A DNA stretch of 24,008 bases, taken from Anaerolineae bacterium (GTDB lineage Bacteria; Chloroflexota; Anaerolineae; J102). The DNA lies in the NCBI GenBank assembly GCA_027036755.1, contig JALWDV010000704.1:1-24008 (forward strand), in the 5' to 3' direction. Every line of letters starts with the position of its first letter. Position 1 is the first letter of the stretch. The notes beneath the pieces were generated by a model. It did no database searches. It saw only the letters and a list, made by a program, of their open reading frames with translations, and had not been told where the DNA came from. The translations under genes and the position numbers were made by a program. Shown piece after piece: positions 1 to 7,853 of the stretch.

Positions 1-1020
1 AAGGTTAGGCCCTTGCTTACTCAGCCGCATGTGTTTATTCTCAGCGGTGCCACTTTGAAAACTGCGTGGCACCATGCCGGTCCATTGTCCAAAACGTCTG
101 GCGTTAGGAAAGCGGTGGATGGAGAGGATGAAGCCATGATAAATGGCTGCACTACGTTGCCCCACGCCATATAAAGAAGTCAAGACATCATTAGGATAGA
201 GTTGACGGTAGAGTGGGAGCAGATGGTCTTTTGTTAGAGTCTTGCGCCGTTTGGCCAAATGGTTCAGTTCGTCCAACTCGCGTTCTATAAACTCGGTAAT
301 GTAAGGGAATCCGACCGTTTCAGGCGTGACATAAAGACGTTTACGCTCTTCCGCCCGTTGCAGCCACGGCGCAATCCAATCGGTTTGGGCCTTTGGCATG
401 TCATCAAGTAGACGCATTTGCACCCACTCCGCCCCCAGGGCTGTGGCCGTCCAGGGATCATAGGCGTGGCGCATGATCCATTCCTGGTAGGCTTTGGGCG
501 CCACCCCTCGCCATCCGCCCCAAGTCCATTGCGTCAGATCCAGCAGTCGTTGTTGGATGGCCGTCTGTTGCTTAACGATGCGTTGGAGTTCGCGGGACAT
601 CCGTTGCAGGGCCAACAACTCGCCCCCAGGCGGCGTCCAACGAACCAGTTTGTCTTTTTTGACCAGGTAGAGTTTGACTAGCGCCATGCCATCCAACTTG
701 TCACTGTGGGCATGAGGCGTATCGATTTGTCTCATGGCTTTGGTGTGACGACCATTGACACGATAAACCTCTGCGCCCAGACGGTGGAAATACTGTCCTA
801 CTTCTAACCAGCTCATGTTGGTAGCTTCCAGAATGACAATGATCTTGACATCGTCAGAGGCTCCTTGCTTTGCTTTGGCCAGCACCCCATCGATATCCTG
901 GGGCCGACTTCGAAACCGCCTTCGTTTGGTAATAAATTTTTGGGTGGCTGGGTCGTAAATGGCTGCCGTGTGTTGCGCTTTCACGGCCAAGTCTACACCA
1001 ATAATGCGAATGTCCATCAT
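1..1020 (-). CDS. IS110-family transposase, C-terminus cut by the window edge
   Basis: This enzyme would move its own insertion sequence by DEDD-type strand exchange directed by a bridge RNA. The first 340 residues are present and open to base 1. The N-terminal RuvC-like domain begins IIGVDLAVKAQ and keeps all four acidic residues: D10, E65 (in VILEATN), D107 and D110 (in HSDKLDG). The C-terminal part shows the helix-hairpin-helix stretch LTSLYGVGQRSAAIY and the transposase_20-type motif FQSGTAENK...RLSKQGPN, which holds the expected catalytic serine region. The start is the first of two ATGs at 1018-1020, with AAAAGGAGAAAC just upstream as ribosome binding site. IS110 transposases are usually 330-420 aa, so only a short tail should be missing. 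Nothing in the visible part looks damaged, so the element could be active. Confidence 0.93.
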   Translation of the reverse strand, partial: MMDIRIIGVDLAVKAQHTAAIYDPATQKFITKRRRFRSRPQDIDGVLAKAKQGASDDVKIIVILEATNMSWLEVGQYFHRLGAEVYRVNGRHTKAMRQIDTPHAHSDKLDGMALVKLYLVKKDKLVRWTPPGGELLALQRMSRELQRIVKQQTAIQQRLLDLTQWTWGGWRGVAPKAYQEWIMRHAYDPWTATALGAEWVQMRLLDDMPKAQTDWIAPWLQRAEERKRLYVTPETVGFPYITEFIERELDELNHLAKRRKTLTKDHLLPLYRQLYPNDVLTSLYGVGQRSAAIYHGFILSIHRFPNARRFGQWTGMVPRSFQSGTAENKHMRLSKQGPNL

Positions 1021-1089
1021 GTTTCTCCTTTTAAAAACTACTGGTGATGGTTGTTGGTAATATGCCGTCTCTGCAATGACCTTTACTGA

Positions 1090-1310
1090 GTGACGCCAAT
1101 GCGGGGAAAAGCTTTTTTCACAACCCAGCCTTGTGCTTCATGCGGGGCTAAGGGACGTTCCTTACCCCAATGTTCCTAATCGGGTCTGCGCATTGGCAGT
1201 CGTCCGGAACGACTATCTTCGTGTCGAGGCAGCCAAAGACTCCTCATGCACTATAGGTCGTCGCTTCCGACGGCCGCCTATTAGCTTACACCCGAATGCG
1301 GCGATTCGCT
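1090..1310 (-). ncRNA. Putative bridge RNA region of the IS110 element
   Basis: IS110-group elements encode a structured guide (bridge) RNA in the non-coding DNA upstream of the transposase. Here that interval holds several inverted repeats. One is a bulged hairpin: GGGG at 1144-1147 with CCCC at 1165-1168, and TAAGG at 1149-1153 with CCTTA at 1160-1164. A second is AGTCGT at 1198-1203 with ACGACT at 1209-1214. A third is CGAAT at 1293-1297 with ATTCG at 1304-1308. A longer-range pair is CCAATGCG near 1096 with CGCATTGG near 1188. No credible protein is encoded here. That this is the bridge RNA is inferred from position and structure; the guide loops were not identified. Confidence 0.45.
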
Positions 1311-1357
1311 ATTCTTTTCTTGTTAATGTGCTCTCTTTTAATATACAAGACACGACG

Positions 1358-1424
1358 ACACGAAGGCGCGAAGGGTGAGAAATAAGGATTTTCTTCGTGT
1401 CTCCGTTCCTTCAAGCCTTCGTGG
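1358..1424. repeat. Inverted-repeat intergenic element of the CACGAAGG/CTTCGTG type
   Basis: ACACGAAGGCGCGAAGG at 1358-1374 is mirrored by the reverse complement of 1408-1424 with few mismatches, enclosing an AT-rich loop. Related hairpin elements lie at 5515-5596 and 18462-18563, and a single arm occurs near 16980. It lies just outside the presumed end of the IS110 element. Confidence 0.6.
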
Positions 1425-1508
1425 CAAGACATTTTCCAGGCCGAATCAGGCTACCTGAGCAGTTACCACCGAACACTTGAAAACAGAACACTGATCACTC
1501 CCCTTCCC

Positions 1509-2195
1509 ATGTCCCCATCCCTCCCCAGCCCAACCCGAATCCTCCTTCCCCTCGTCATTCTGCTTCCCATCCTGCTGGCGGCTTGCGGCGCACCGCCCCT
1601 GGCCGGGCCCACCCCCGCGCCAACGCCCATCACCACGCCCTTCGCGGGCGTCCGCGAAGACCCCCAGCGTCTCACCCTCATCCAAACCGATCTGCCGGAC
1701 GGCTTTCGCAAGCTGGAGAACACCAGTTTGCACGAGGGTCACAATGCGGTGTTGTTTATGAATCCCGATGCGGTCACCGGCAAGAGCGATGATCCCTTGC
1801 TTGGCGTGGTGGATGAGATCACCACCTACGAGGATGACGCCGACGCCCGGGACGCGTTCGAAAACGACTTGCTGCTCACCGCTGAAGACATCGCCAACAA
1901 AATCAAGGAAAGCGATAGCGCCGCCCCGGACAGCATCGAGGTGCAGGTCTATCACCCCGAGTTGAAGGGGGCAGATCTATTGAGATCGTTCAAAGCCAGC
2001 TACAAACTGGGCGACACCCTGGTCAATGAATATCGCTACCAATTCATGGTCAGCAACGCCATCGGCAACGTCATCGTCACCGTGCGGGCGAATGAGGATA
2101 GCGGCGAATCAGAATCGGGCCGGGCCCAGGCCGACGCCATCGCCCAGGCGCAAATCGATAAACTCAACGAGTTTCGCATCTCGCCATCGCAATGA
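1509..2195 (+). CDS. Secreted lipoprotein of unknown function
   Basis: The 228-aa product has a hydrophobic signal peptide (ILLPLVILLPILLAAC) ending in a lipobox with Cys26. A Pro/Thr-rich linker (PTPAPTPITTP) follows, then a mixed acidic/hydrophobic domain from about residue 50. It should be lipidated and anchored on the outer face of the cytoplasmic membrane. No catalytic motif or named family was recognised. The region around residues 95-130 (TTYEDDADARDAFENDLL) reads as an amphipathic helix. No Shine-Dalgarno sequence precedes the ATG; a CACTGATCACT-type repeat lies there instead. It converges with the methyltransferase gene, with 36 bp between the stop codons. The start is supported by the signal peptide beginning directly after it. 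Confidence 0.8.
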   Translation: MSPSLPSPTRILLPLVILLPILLAACGAPPLAGPTPAPTPITTPFAGVREDPQRLTLIQTDLPDGFRKLENTSLHEGHNAVLFMNPDAVTGKSDDPLLGVVDEITTYEDDADARDAFENDLLLTAEDIANKIKESDSAAPDSIEVQVYHPELKGADLLRSFKASYKLGDTLVNEYRYQFMVSNAIGNVIVTVRANEDSGESESGRAQADAIAQAQIDKLNEFRISPSQ

Positions 2196-2231
2196 CGGCG
2201 TTCGGGCGATTGGCTTTTTCGCATTGGCCGA

Positions 2232-3332
2232 TCACCCGTCACTCGTTCCCGTGGCCGCCCGATACCGCTCCCGAATAGCATCCAGACTGACATAACGACC
2301 ATTTTCCTCGATAAACCAATGCTCCCATCCATTGCATGGCGAGCCGTTCATATAGCGCCTTCCCGCCTGATGAATGCTCCCCTCGAACCCGTCTTCGGTG
2401 CGCAATCTGCCGTCGGGCTTGATGGTGGCGGTGCGGGTTTTATCACGCGAAAAGAATAGCGTTTGCCCGGGCTGCAGAAAACCATTTTCCACAAGCGTCG
2501 CAAACGCCACCCGCGGCGCGGCCCTCTTTTTGCTTTTTACATCGAAGATTTTTTGATCAAAAGCCGCGGGCTCAATGGCGTCGATGCGTTTTTGGGCGAC
2601 CCGAATGTACTTTTCCTCCCTTTCGATGCCGATCCAGTTTCGATGCAGGCGTTTTGCCACCGCGCCCGTGGTGCCGCTCCCGAAGAACGGATCGAGAACG
2701 ACATCGCCGGGATTGCTCGAAGAGAGGATGACGCGATAGAGCAGGGCCTCGGGCTTTTGCGTCGAATGCGCTTTCTCACCCCTGTCATCCCGCACCCTCT
2801 CTGCGCCCGTCGCCAATGACGCCAGCCACCAATCGGAGCGCATTTGCTTTTCCCCGTTCAGCATCTTCATGGCGTGATAATTGAAGGTGTATCTGGCGCC
2901 TTTGCCGGTGCTTGCCCATATCAATGTCTCATGGGCGTTGGTGAAACGGGCGCCACGAAAGTTGGGCATGGGGTTGGTCTTTATCCATATCACGTCGTTG
3001 AGTATCCAAAACCCCAAATCCTGCATGATGGCTCCCACGCGAAAGATGTTGTGATAGGATCCGATCACCCAGATAGCGCCGGTCGGCTTGAGAACGCGCT
3101 TGCACGCGGTGAGCCATTCTCGCGTAAAGGCGTCGTAAGCCTCAAATGACGCGAATTGATCCCACGCATCGTTCACCGCATCCACCTTCGTCATGTTCGG
3201 GCGATGCAGTTCATTCTGCAATTGCAGGTTGTAGGGCGGGTCTGCAAAAATCAGGTCGATAGATTTTTCAGGAAGAGCGTCCAGAATCTCTACGCAATCC
3301 CCCTGGATAATCTGATTCAACGGCAACGACAT
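2232..3332 (-). CDS. CcrM/HinfI-type adenine-N6 DNA methyltransferase with C-terminal RAMA domain
   Basis: This is a beta-class amino-methyltransferase, with the catalytic DPPY motif (residues 31-34) ahead of the AdoMet motif DPFFGSGTTG (214-223). Between them lie KPTGAIWVIGSYHNIFRVG (82-100) and the STQKPEALL segment (190-198) typical of this group. Residues about 273-358 match the RAMA domain that CcrM and M.HinfI carry at the C-terminus. Its 366 aa are close to CcrM (about 358). The overall resemblance suggests the specificity GANTC, which is an inference. GAGG about 8 nt before the ATG is an acceptable ribosome binding site. No restriction endonuclease gene is adjacent, so it looks like an orphan methylase, perhaps epigenetic or regulatory. 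Downstream of the stop it faces the lipoprotein gene. Confidence 0.9.
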   Translation of the reverse strand: MSLPLNQIIQGDCVEILDALPEKSIDLIFADPPYNLQLQNELHRPNMTKVDAVNDAWDQFASFEAYDAFTREWLTACKRVLKPTGAIWVIGSYHNIFRVGAIMQDLGFWILNDVIWIKTNPMPNFRGARFTNAHETLIWASTGKGARYTFNYHAMKMLNGEKQMRSDWWLASLATGAERVRDDRGEKAHSTQKPEALLYRVILSSSNPGDVVLDPFFGSGTTGAVAKRLHRNWIGIEREEKYIRVAQKRIDAIEPAAFDQKIFDVKSKKRAAPRVAFATLVENGFLQPGQTLFFSRDKTRTATIKPDGRLRTEDGFEGSIHQAGRRYMNGSPCNGWEHWFIEENGRYVSLDAIRERYRAATGTSDG

Positions 3333-3461
3333 ACAGCAACCTCACAACTGGCGCCAAAGGGGCTCTCGATCTTGCGATGCTGAATAACCATGAAGGTTTT
3401 GGCAGATTGTTTCGATTTCATCTGTCTTTATCTACGTAGATCAGCTTTTTCCGCGTCATCG

Positions 3462-3511
3462 GCGTTCTATTTACAGAGCAGACGCCATGAGCGGCAGCAC
3501 GCCGATACGGA
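3462..3511. repeat. Dispersed intergenic repeat module (also at 11230-11280)
   Basis: The segment running from TCTATTTACAGAGCAGACG through the GCGGCAGC...CCGATA stretch is repeated with few mismatches at 11235-11279. Both copies lie in gaps between genes and are followed by a short A-rich run. No coding potential was seen. Confidence 0.7.
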
Positions 3512-3525
3512 CGAAAATTCCTCGT

Positions 3526-3611
3526 TACGTCATTCCGACGACCGCAGGGAGGAGGAATCTCCTCGTTAGCATGGGGATTTCTCAGTCGCTGCGCTCCTTC
3601 GAAATGACGTA
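3526..3611. repeat. 86-bp MITE-like palindromic element
   Basis: TACGTCATTCCGA at 3526-3538 and TCGAAATGACGTA at 3599-3611 form 13-bp terminal inverted repeats with one mismatch. Inside, GAGGA...TCCTC makes a smaller stem. The size and structure suit a non-autonomous miniature element or REP-like unit. A target duplication could not be defined with confidence. Confidence 0.6.
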
Positions 3612-3673
3612 GGAGAGCCTATTTACGGAACAGTCCAACGGCGGGCGAGCCCGCGCCGATACCGATGAAAGAC

Positions 3674-3762
3674 GAGGACACGGATTGACACGGCCTTCGG
3701 TCACAGATTTTTTGAATTATCCGTGTTTTTCTGTGTTCATCCGTGTTCTATTTTCAAAGCAG
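3674..3762. repeat. Dispersed repeat with TCCGTGTT motifs
   Basis: A block starting GGACACGGATTGACACGG, followed by CCTTCGGTCACAGAT, is repeated with few changes at 11163-11198. Tandem TCCGTGTT/TCCGCGTT hexamer-like units follow in both places. The 3333-3880 gap contains only such repeats, and no gene was seen there. Confidence 0.65.
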
Positions 3763-3880
3763 GCTTGTAATGTGAGCAACGACGACGCCCCTTTCTATCA
3801 CAGCGACTCCATTGTGTCAAAACAACTTTATCGGCCCTCTCACAACGTTATCAGCCCCTTCACCGATCACTGAACACGGT

Positions 3881-5458
3881 TCACTTCTTCCCCCAGCCGC
3901 CTCCGCCTGGGGTGGCGATGCCGATGCGGTCCCCCGCGCGGGCGTGGATGGTGGTCTTGCCGGGCAGGCGTTGGGGCTCTCCGCCATCGCCCGGGATCAG
4001 CCAGTTCTCGCCCCGGGCGCCGGGCTCGCCCCCGGCCAGGCCGTAGGGCGCATGGCGTCGCCGTTCCGTGAGCAGGGTCACCGTGGCGTCGGCCAGCAGT
4101 TCCACCTCCCGGTAGACGCCGTCGCCGCCCCGGTGCAGGCCCGCACCGCCCGAATCATCCCGCAGCTCGTAGCGGGTGACCCGCAGGGGGTAGGCGTAGG
4201 CCATGGCCTCGGCCGGGGTGTTCAAGGTGTTGGTCATGTGCACATGCACGCCCGAGAGCCCATCGTCCTGCGCGGACGCGCCCATGCCCCCGGCAATGGT
4301 CTCGTAATAGGCGAAGCGCTCCCCTGTGCGGGGGTCGGCGCCGCCGATGGTGATGTTGTTCATGGTGCCCTGGGACGCGGCCGGGACCAGGTCGGGCAGG
4401 GCCTGGGCGAACGCGCCCAGCACCGCGTCGGTGATGCGCTGCGAGGTCTCCACATTGCCCGCGGCCACCGCGGCGGGGAAGCGGGCGTTGACCAGCGTGC
4501 CTTCGGGCGCGATGAGGCGCACGGGCCGGAAGATGCCGGCATTGGTGGGCACCATGTCATCGGCCAGGAGGCAGCGGATGACATAGGAGACCGCGGAGAG
4601 GGTCACCGAAACCACTGCGTTCACGCCGCCCACGGTCTGCAGGGCGGTGTCGCTAAAATCCACCACCAGCAGGTCATCCTCCACCCGCACAGTCACCTGA
4701 ATCCCCAAATCTTCATTGCCGAAGCCATCGTCATCCATGACATCGTGGAATGTGAAATCGCCCGAAGGCATGCGGGCGATGAGGTCCCGCACCATGCGCT
4801 CGGAATAGTTTTGTAGATGGCCCATGTACGTGGCCAGGAGTTCGGCGCCGTAGCGTTCCGCCAGGGCTCGCAGCCGCCGCGCGCCCACCTCTTGCGCCGC
4901 AATCTGCGCGGCCAGGTCGCCGCGGCGCTCGTCGGGCGTGCGGCTGTTGCGCACGATGAGGTCCAGCACGCCTTCATCCACCTGGCCAGCGCGTTGCAGC
5001 TTGACTGGCGGGATGATGAGCCCTTCCTGGAATATCTCCCGGGCCAAGGGCATGGACCCGGGCGACATGCCGCCCACATCTGCGTGGTGGGCGCGGCTGG
5101 CCACATAGCCGATGAGCCGTTCATCGAGATAGACGGGGGAGACCAGGGTGATGTCGGGCAGGTGGGAGCCGCCGAAGTAGGGGTCGTTCAGGGCCACGAT
5201 GTCGCCCGGCTGCAGCCGCCCAAAGCGTTGCAGGCTGGCCTGAACCGAGAGGGGCATGGCTCCCAGATGCACGGGGATGTGCGCGGCCTGGGCCACCATG
5301 TCGGCCCGGGCGTCGAACACCGCGCAGGAGTAGTCGCGGCGCTCCTTGATGTTGGGCGAGTAGCCGGTGCGGCCCAGCGCGCCGCCCATTTCCTCCGCCA
5401 CCGCGGTGAGGAGGCTTTTGAAGATTTCGAGGAGGATGGGATCGGGTGGGGAAGTCAT
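3881..5458 (-). CDS. hyuB: Hydantoinase B/oxoprolinase-family subunit
   Basis: This is the B subunit of an ATP-dependent hydantoinase/5-oxoprolinase-type amidohydrolase. It works with the HyuA-like subunit encoded just upstream to open cyclic amides, in the cytoplasm. The 525-aa length is usual for the family. Visible hallmarks are the N-terminal KERRDYSCAVFD segment (about 38-49), HIPVHLGAMP (60-69), LNDPYFGGSHLPD (90-102), SRAHHADVGGMSPGSMP (121-137) and the C-terminal TPGGGGWG signature. It is the last gene of the liv-hyu block. The 148-bp gap to hyuA contains a hairpin repeat, and the ATG is directly preceded by CACTGAATACTG repeats rather than a Shine-Dalgarno sequence. The exact substrate cannot be read from the sequence. 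Confidence 0.92.
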   Translation of the reverse strand: MTSPPDPILLEIFKSLLTAVAEEMGGALGRTGYSPNIKERRDYSCAVFDARADMVAQAAHIPVHLGAMPLSVQASLQRFGRLQPGDIVALNDPYFGGSHLPDITLVSPVYLDERLIGYVASRAHHADVGGMSPGSMPLAREIFQEGLIIPPVKLQRAGQVDEGVLDLIVRNSRTPDERRGDLAAQIAAQEVGARRLRALAERYGAELLATYMGHLQNYSERMVRDLIARMPSGDFTFHDVMDDDGFGNEDLGIQVTVRVEDDLLVVDFSDTALQTVGGVNAVVSVTLSAVSYVIRCLLADDMVPTNAGIFRPVRLIAPEGTLVNARFPAAVAAGNVETSQRITDAVLGAFAQALPDLVPAASQGTMNNITIGGADPRTGERFAYYETIAGGMGASAQDDGLSGVHVHMTNTLNTPAEAMAYAYPLRVTRYELRDDSGGAGLHRGGDGVYREVELLADATVTLLTERRRHAPYGLAGGEPGARGENWLIPGDGGEPQRLPGKTTIHARAGDRIGIATPGGGGWGKK

Positions 5459-5596
5459 CAGTATTCAGTGTTCAGTATTCAGTGTCCAGTGGAGATGCCA
5501 AAGCGCTTTTGAAACACGGATGGGGAGACACGGACGATAATCGGAAAGAGGTGGCATGAGATATGTTTTTCATCCGTGTTTCCTTTTATCCGTGTC
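5459..5596. repeat. Repeat-filled hyuA-hyuB spacer: CAGTATTCAGTG units plus a TCCGTGTT hairpin
   Basis: Bases 5459-5491 consist of tandem CAGTATTCAGTG/CAGTGTTCAGTA-like units that directly abut the hyuB ATG. Bases 5515-5596 carry inverted arms (CACGGATGGGGAGACACGGA against 5573-5596). The second part belongs to the same hairpin family as 1358-1424 and 18462-18563. Confidence 0.65.
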
Positions 5597-5606
5597 AAAT
5601 GCGAAG

Positions 5607-7616
5607 TCAGCCCGAAAGAGCGGGTTCGCGTTCGAAGATCAGATTCAGCCACGCGTCGACGATGCCCGTCCAGCCCGGCGGCACGACGGTGGTGGCGTCT
5701 TCCTGGACGATGAGAGCGGGGCCGGTCAGGCGGTGGCCGGGCTGCAACGCTGCACGGGTGTAGATGGCCGCGTCGTGGGTCTGGCCCTGGAAGCGGAGGC
5801 GGGTCTGGCCCACCCGCGCAGGGGCGGGATCGGGCGAGGGCGCAGGGGGATGCCGGGGCATGGGAGGTTGGGGGCGCAGGCCGCGGGCGGTGACGCGCAG
5901 GTTCACCAGCTCCACCGGCTCGCCCTCGCGGGCGTAGCCGTAGCGGCGGCGATGTGCATTGTAGAAGCCCTGCACCGCGGCCTGGGGGTCGTAATCATCG
6001 ATGGGCACAGTTAACTCGAAGGATTGGCCCTTGTAGCGCAGGTCCAGGGCCTGCTCCAGGCGGATGGTCTCCTCCGCGAAGCCCTCGGCCTGCAGGTCGG
6101 CCCGGGCCTGGGCCAGCAGCGGCTGGAAGCCCTGGGCCAACTCCTCTGCCAGCGCGTCGTTCATAGCCCACATGACCGTGCGGGAATAGTCTTTGACCAG
6201 GTCGGCCAGGGTGAGGCCCAGGGCGGAGAGCACGCCCGGATAGCGGGGCAACAGCACCCGGGGGATGTGCATGGCCGCGGCCATCTCCAGGGCGTGCATG
6301 GGCCCGGCGCCGCCAAAGGGAACCAGGGTGAAGGCCCGCGGATCGAAGCCCCGTTCGATGGAGATGACGCGGATGGCCTGCTCCATGCGGGCGTTGGCCA
6401 CGCGAATGACGCCCTCGGCCAGGGGCAAAGGCTCCAGGCCCAATTTTTGGCCCAGACGCTCCGCCGCGGCCCAGGCCGCATCCTCATCCAGCCTCATGCG
6501 CCCGCCCAGGAAGTTGGCCGCGGATACGCGCCCCAGCAGCAGGTTGGCGTCGGTGACGGTGAAGTGCTGGCCCCCGCGACCGTAGCAGGCCGGGCCTGGT
6601 TCGCTGCCCGCGCTTTGCGGGCCCACCCGCAGCGCGCCCCCGGCATCGGCCCAGGCGATGGAGCCGCCGCCCGCGCCCACGGTGTGAATGTCGATCATGG
6701 GCACGCGCACGGGCCAGCCTTCGATGCCGCCTTCGGTGGTGCGACGGATAGCGCCATCGGCCAGGGAGACGTCGGTGGAGGTGCCGCCCATGTCGAAGGT
6801 GATGATGTGGTCGTAGCCCGCCAGCCGGGACACATGGAATGCGCCCGTCACCCCCGCGGCCGGGCCGGATAGCACGGTGCGCACCGCTTCTTGCCGCGCG
6901 GTGCGGGCGCTGATGATCCCGCCCGAGGATTGCATGATCCACAGGGTGCGGTTGCCGCGTTCGTGCAGGCCCTGTTCCAGGTTGGCCAGGTAGCGGGCCA
7001 TGATGGGGGAGACGTAGGCGTTGATGACCGTGGTGCTGGTGCGCTCGAATTCCCGGTATTCGGGCAGGATGCGGGAGGAGAGGGAGACGAACAGGCCTCG
7101 CTCTGCGGCCATCTCCCGGATGCGCTCCTCGTGCGCGGGGTTAGCGAAGCTAAAAAGCAGGCTCACGGCCACGGCTTCCACGCCGTTGGTTTTCAACGCG
7201 TCCAGGGCCCGGGCGACCGCGTCTTCGTCCAGGGGGATGAGCACCGAGCCGTCCGGTTCCACGCGCTCGGGGACTTGGTGCGCGTCCTCCCGGGCCACGG
7301 GCGTCCAGCGGGGCGGGAAGCTGAGACGATAGAGCTGGGGCCGGGTCTGGCGGCCGATGAAGAGCGCGTCGCGGAAGCCCTGGGTGGTAATGAGCCCGGT
7401 GCGCGCGCCTTGGTGTTCCAGCACCGCGTTGGTGGCCACGGTGGTGCCGTGCGCGACCACCGCGTCGGGCGAGACCGCCAGGGCCTCCATGCCGTCCAGG
7501 AAGGCGATGGAGGGGTCTGCTTTGGTGGAGAGGAGTTTGTAGATGCGGATGGCGCCATCCGCAATGGACACCAGATCGGTGAAGGTGCCGCCGATATCGA
7601 CGCCGAGGATGGTCAT
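5607..7616 (-). CDS. hyuA: Hydantoinase A/oxoprolinase-family subunit
   Basis: This is the ATP-binding subunit of a hydantoinase/5-oxoprolinase-like enzyme. It has an ASKHA-type fold that activates the cyclic amide before hydrolysis by HyuB. The N-terminal phosphate loop GVDIGGTFTDL is at residues 5-15, HGTT at 56-59, SGPAAG at 250-255 and the second ATPase motif FDMGGTSTDVSL at 274-285. GGGSIAW lies near 317. The 669-aa length fits HyuA. It follows livF after a 237-bp repeat-filled gap and precedes hyuB, all on one strand, so the imported solute is probably the substrate. No ribosome binding site is visible; AATCACTGAAAACTGCTT precedes the ATG. Confidence 0.93.
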   Translation of the reverse strand: MTILGVDIGGTFTDLVSIADGAIRIYKLLSTKADPSIAFLDGMEALAVSPDAVVAHGTTVATNAVLEHQGARTGLITTQGFRDALFIGRQTRPQLYRLSFPPRWTPVAREDAHQVPERVEPDGSVLIPLDEDAVARALDALKTNGVEAVAVSLLFSFANPAHEERIREMAAERGLFVSLSSRILPEYREFERTSTTVINAYVSPIMARYLANLEQGLHERGNRTLWIMQSSGGIISARTARQEAVRTVLSGPAAGVTGAFHVSRLAGYDHIITFDMGGTSTDVSLADGAIRRTTEGGIEGWPVRVPMIDIHTVGAGGGSIAWADAGGALRVGPQSAGSEPGPACYGRGGQHFTVTDANLLLGRVSAANFLGGRMRLDEDAAWAAAERLGQKLGLEPLPLAEGVIRVANARMEQAIRVISIERGFDPRAFTLVPFGGAGPMHALEMAAAMHIPRVLLPRYPGVLSALGLTLADLVKDYSRTVMWAMNDALAEELAQGFQPLLAQARADLQAEGFAEETIRLEQALDLRYKGQSFELTVPIDDYDPQAAVQGFYNAHRRRYGYAREGEPVELVNLRVTARGLRPQPPMPRHPPAPSPDPAPARVGQTRLRFQGQTHDAAIYTRAALQPGHRLTGPALIVQEDATTVVPPGWTGIVDAWLNLIFEREPALSG

Positions 7617-7652
7617 AAGCAGTTTTCAGTGATTGAGTTGGGAAAACATAAT

Positions 7653-7853
7653 TTGCGCCGGGGCGGAAGTGCGCCGGAACACACATCTGGCGGGCGCAAG
7701 AAAAACCTTGCGCCGGGGCGGAATTGTGTTCCGCCCAGGGTGGGGAGCGCCGGATCGCATATCCGGCGGACGCAAGAAAAACCTTGCGCCGGGACGGAAG
7801 TGTGTTCCGCCCTGGGCGGGGAGCGCAAGATCACACATCTGGCGGGTGCAAGA
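7653..7853. repeat. Three-copy hairpin repeat between livF and hyuA
   Basis: Units start with TTGCGCCGG at 7653, 7708 and 7784. The complete middle unit is 76 bp, and the first is shortened to 55 bp. Each contains palindromes, for example GGGCGGAA at 7716-7723 with TTCCGCCC at 7729-7736 (5-nt loop) and CCGGAT...ATCCGG around 7751-7767. The GGGGAGCGCCGGAT portion resembles the REP-like repeat at 22083, 22845 and 23951. The RNA from this gap inside the operon would be highly structured. Confidence 0.75.

Larger units (their letters stand above)
1..1350 (-). mobile_element. IS110-family insertion sequence, partial; outer end only approximate
   Basis: The element comprises the transposase gene plus the non-coding DNA upstream of it. 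IS110 elements lack conspicuous terminal inverted repeats, so the end near 1320-1350 is estimated from where the structured region stops and a host-type repeat (1358-1424) begins. The other end lies outside the window. Base composition appears closer to even than in the GC-rich genes to the right. Confidence 0.65.

Noticed and set aside
1446..1955. Minus-strand frame of 169 codons
   Set aside because: Antisense to the lipoprotein gene, and without recognisable motifs or start signals.
2196..2231. Terminator between the convergent lipoprotein and methyltransferase genes
   Set aside because: A short T-run is present, but no convincing stem ahead of it could be drawn.
3812..4816. Plus-strand frame of 334 codons
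   Set aside because: Antisense to hyuB, which has clear family motifs throughout.
7653..7853. Possible CRISPR-like array
   Set aside because: The repeats are 55-76 bp with internal palindromes, and have no short uniform spacers or cas genes.
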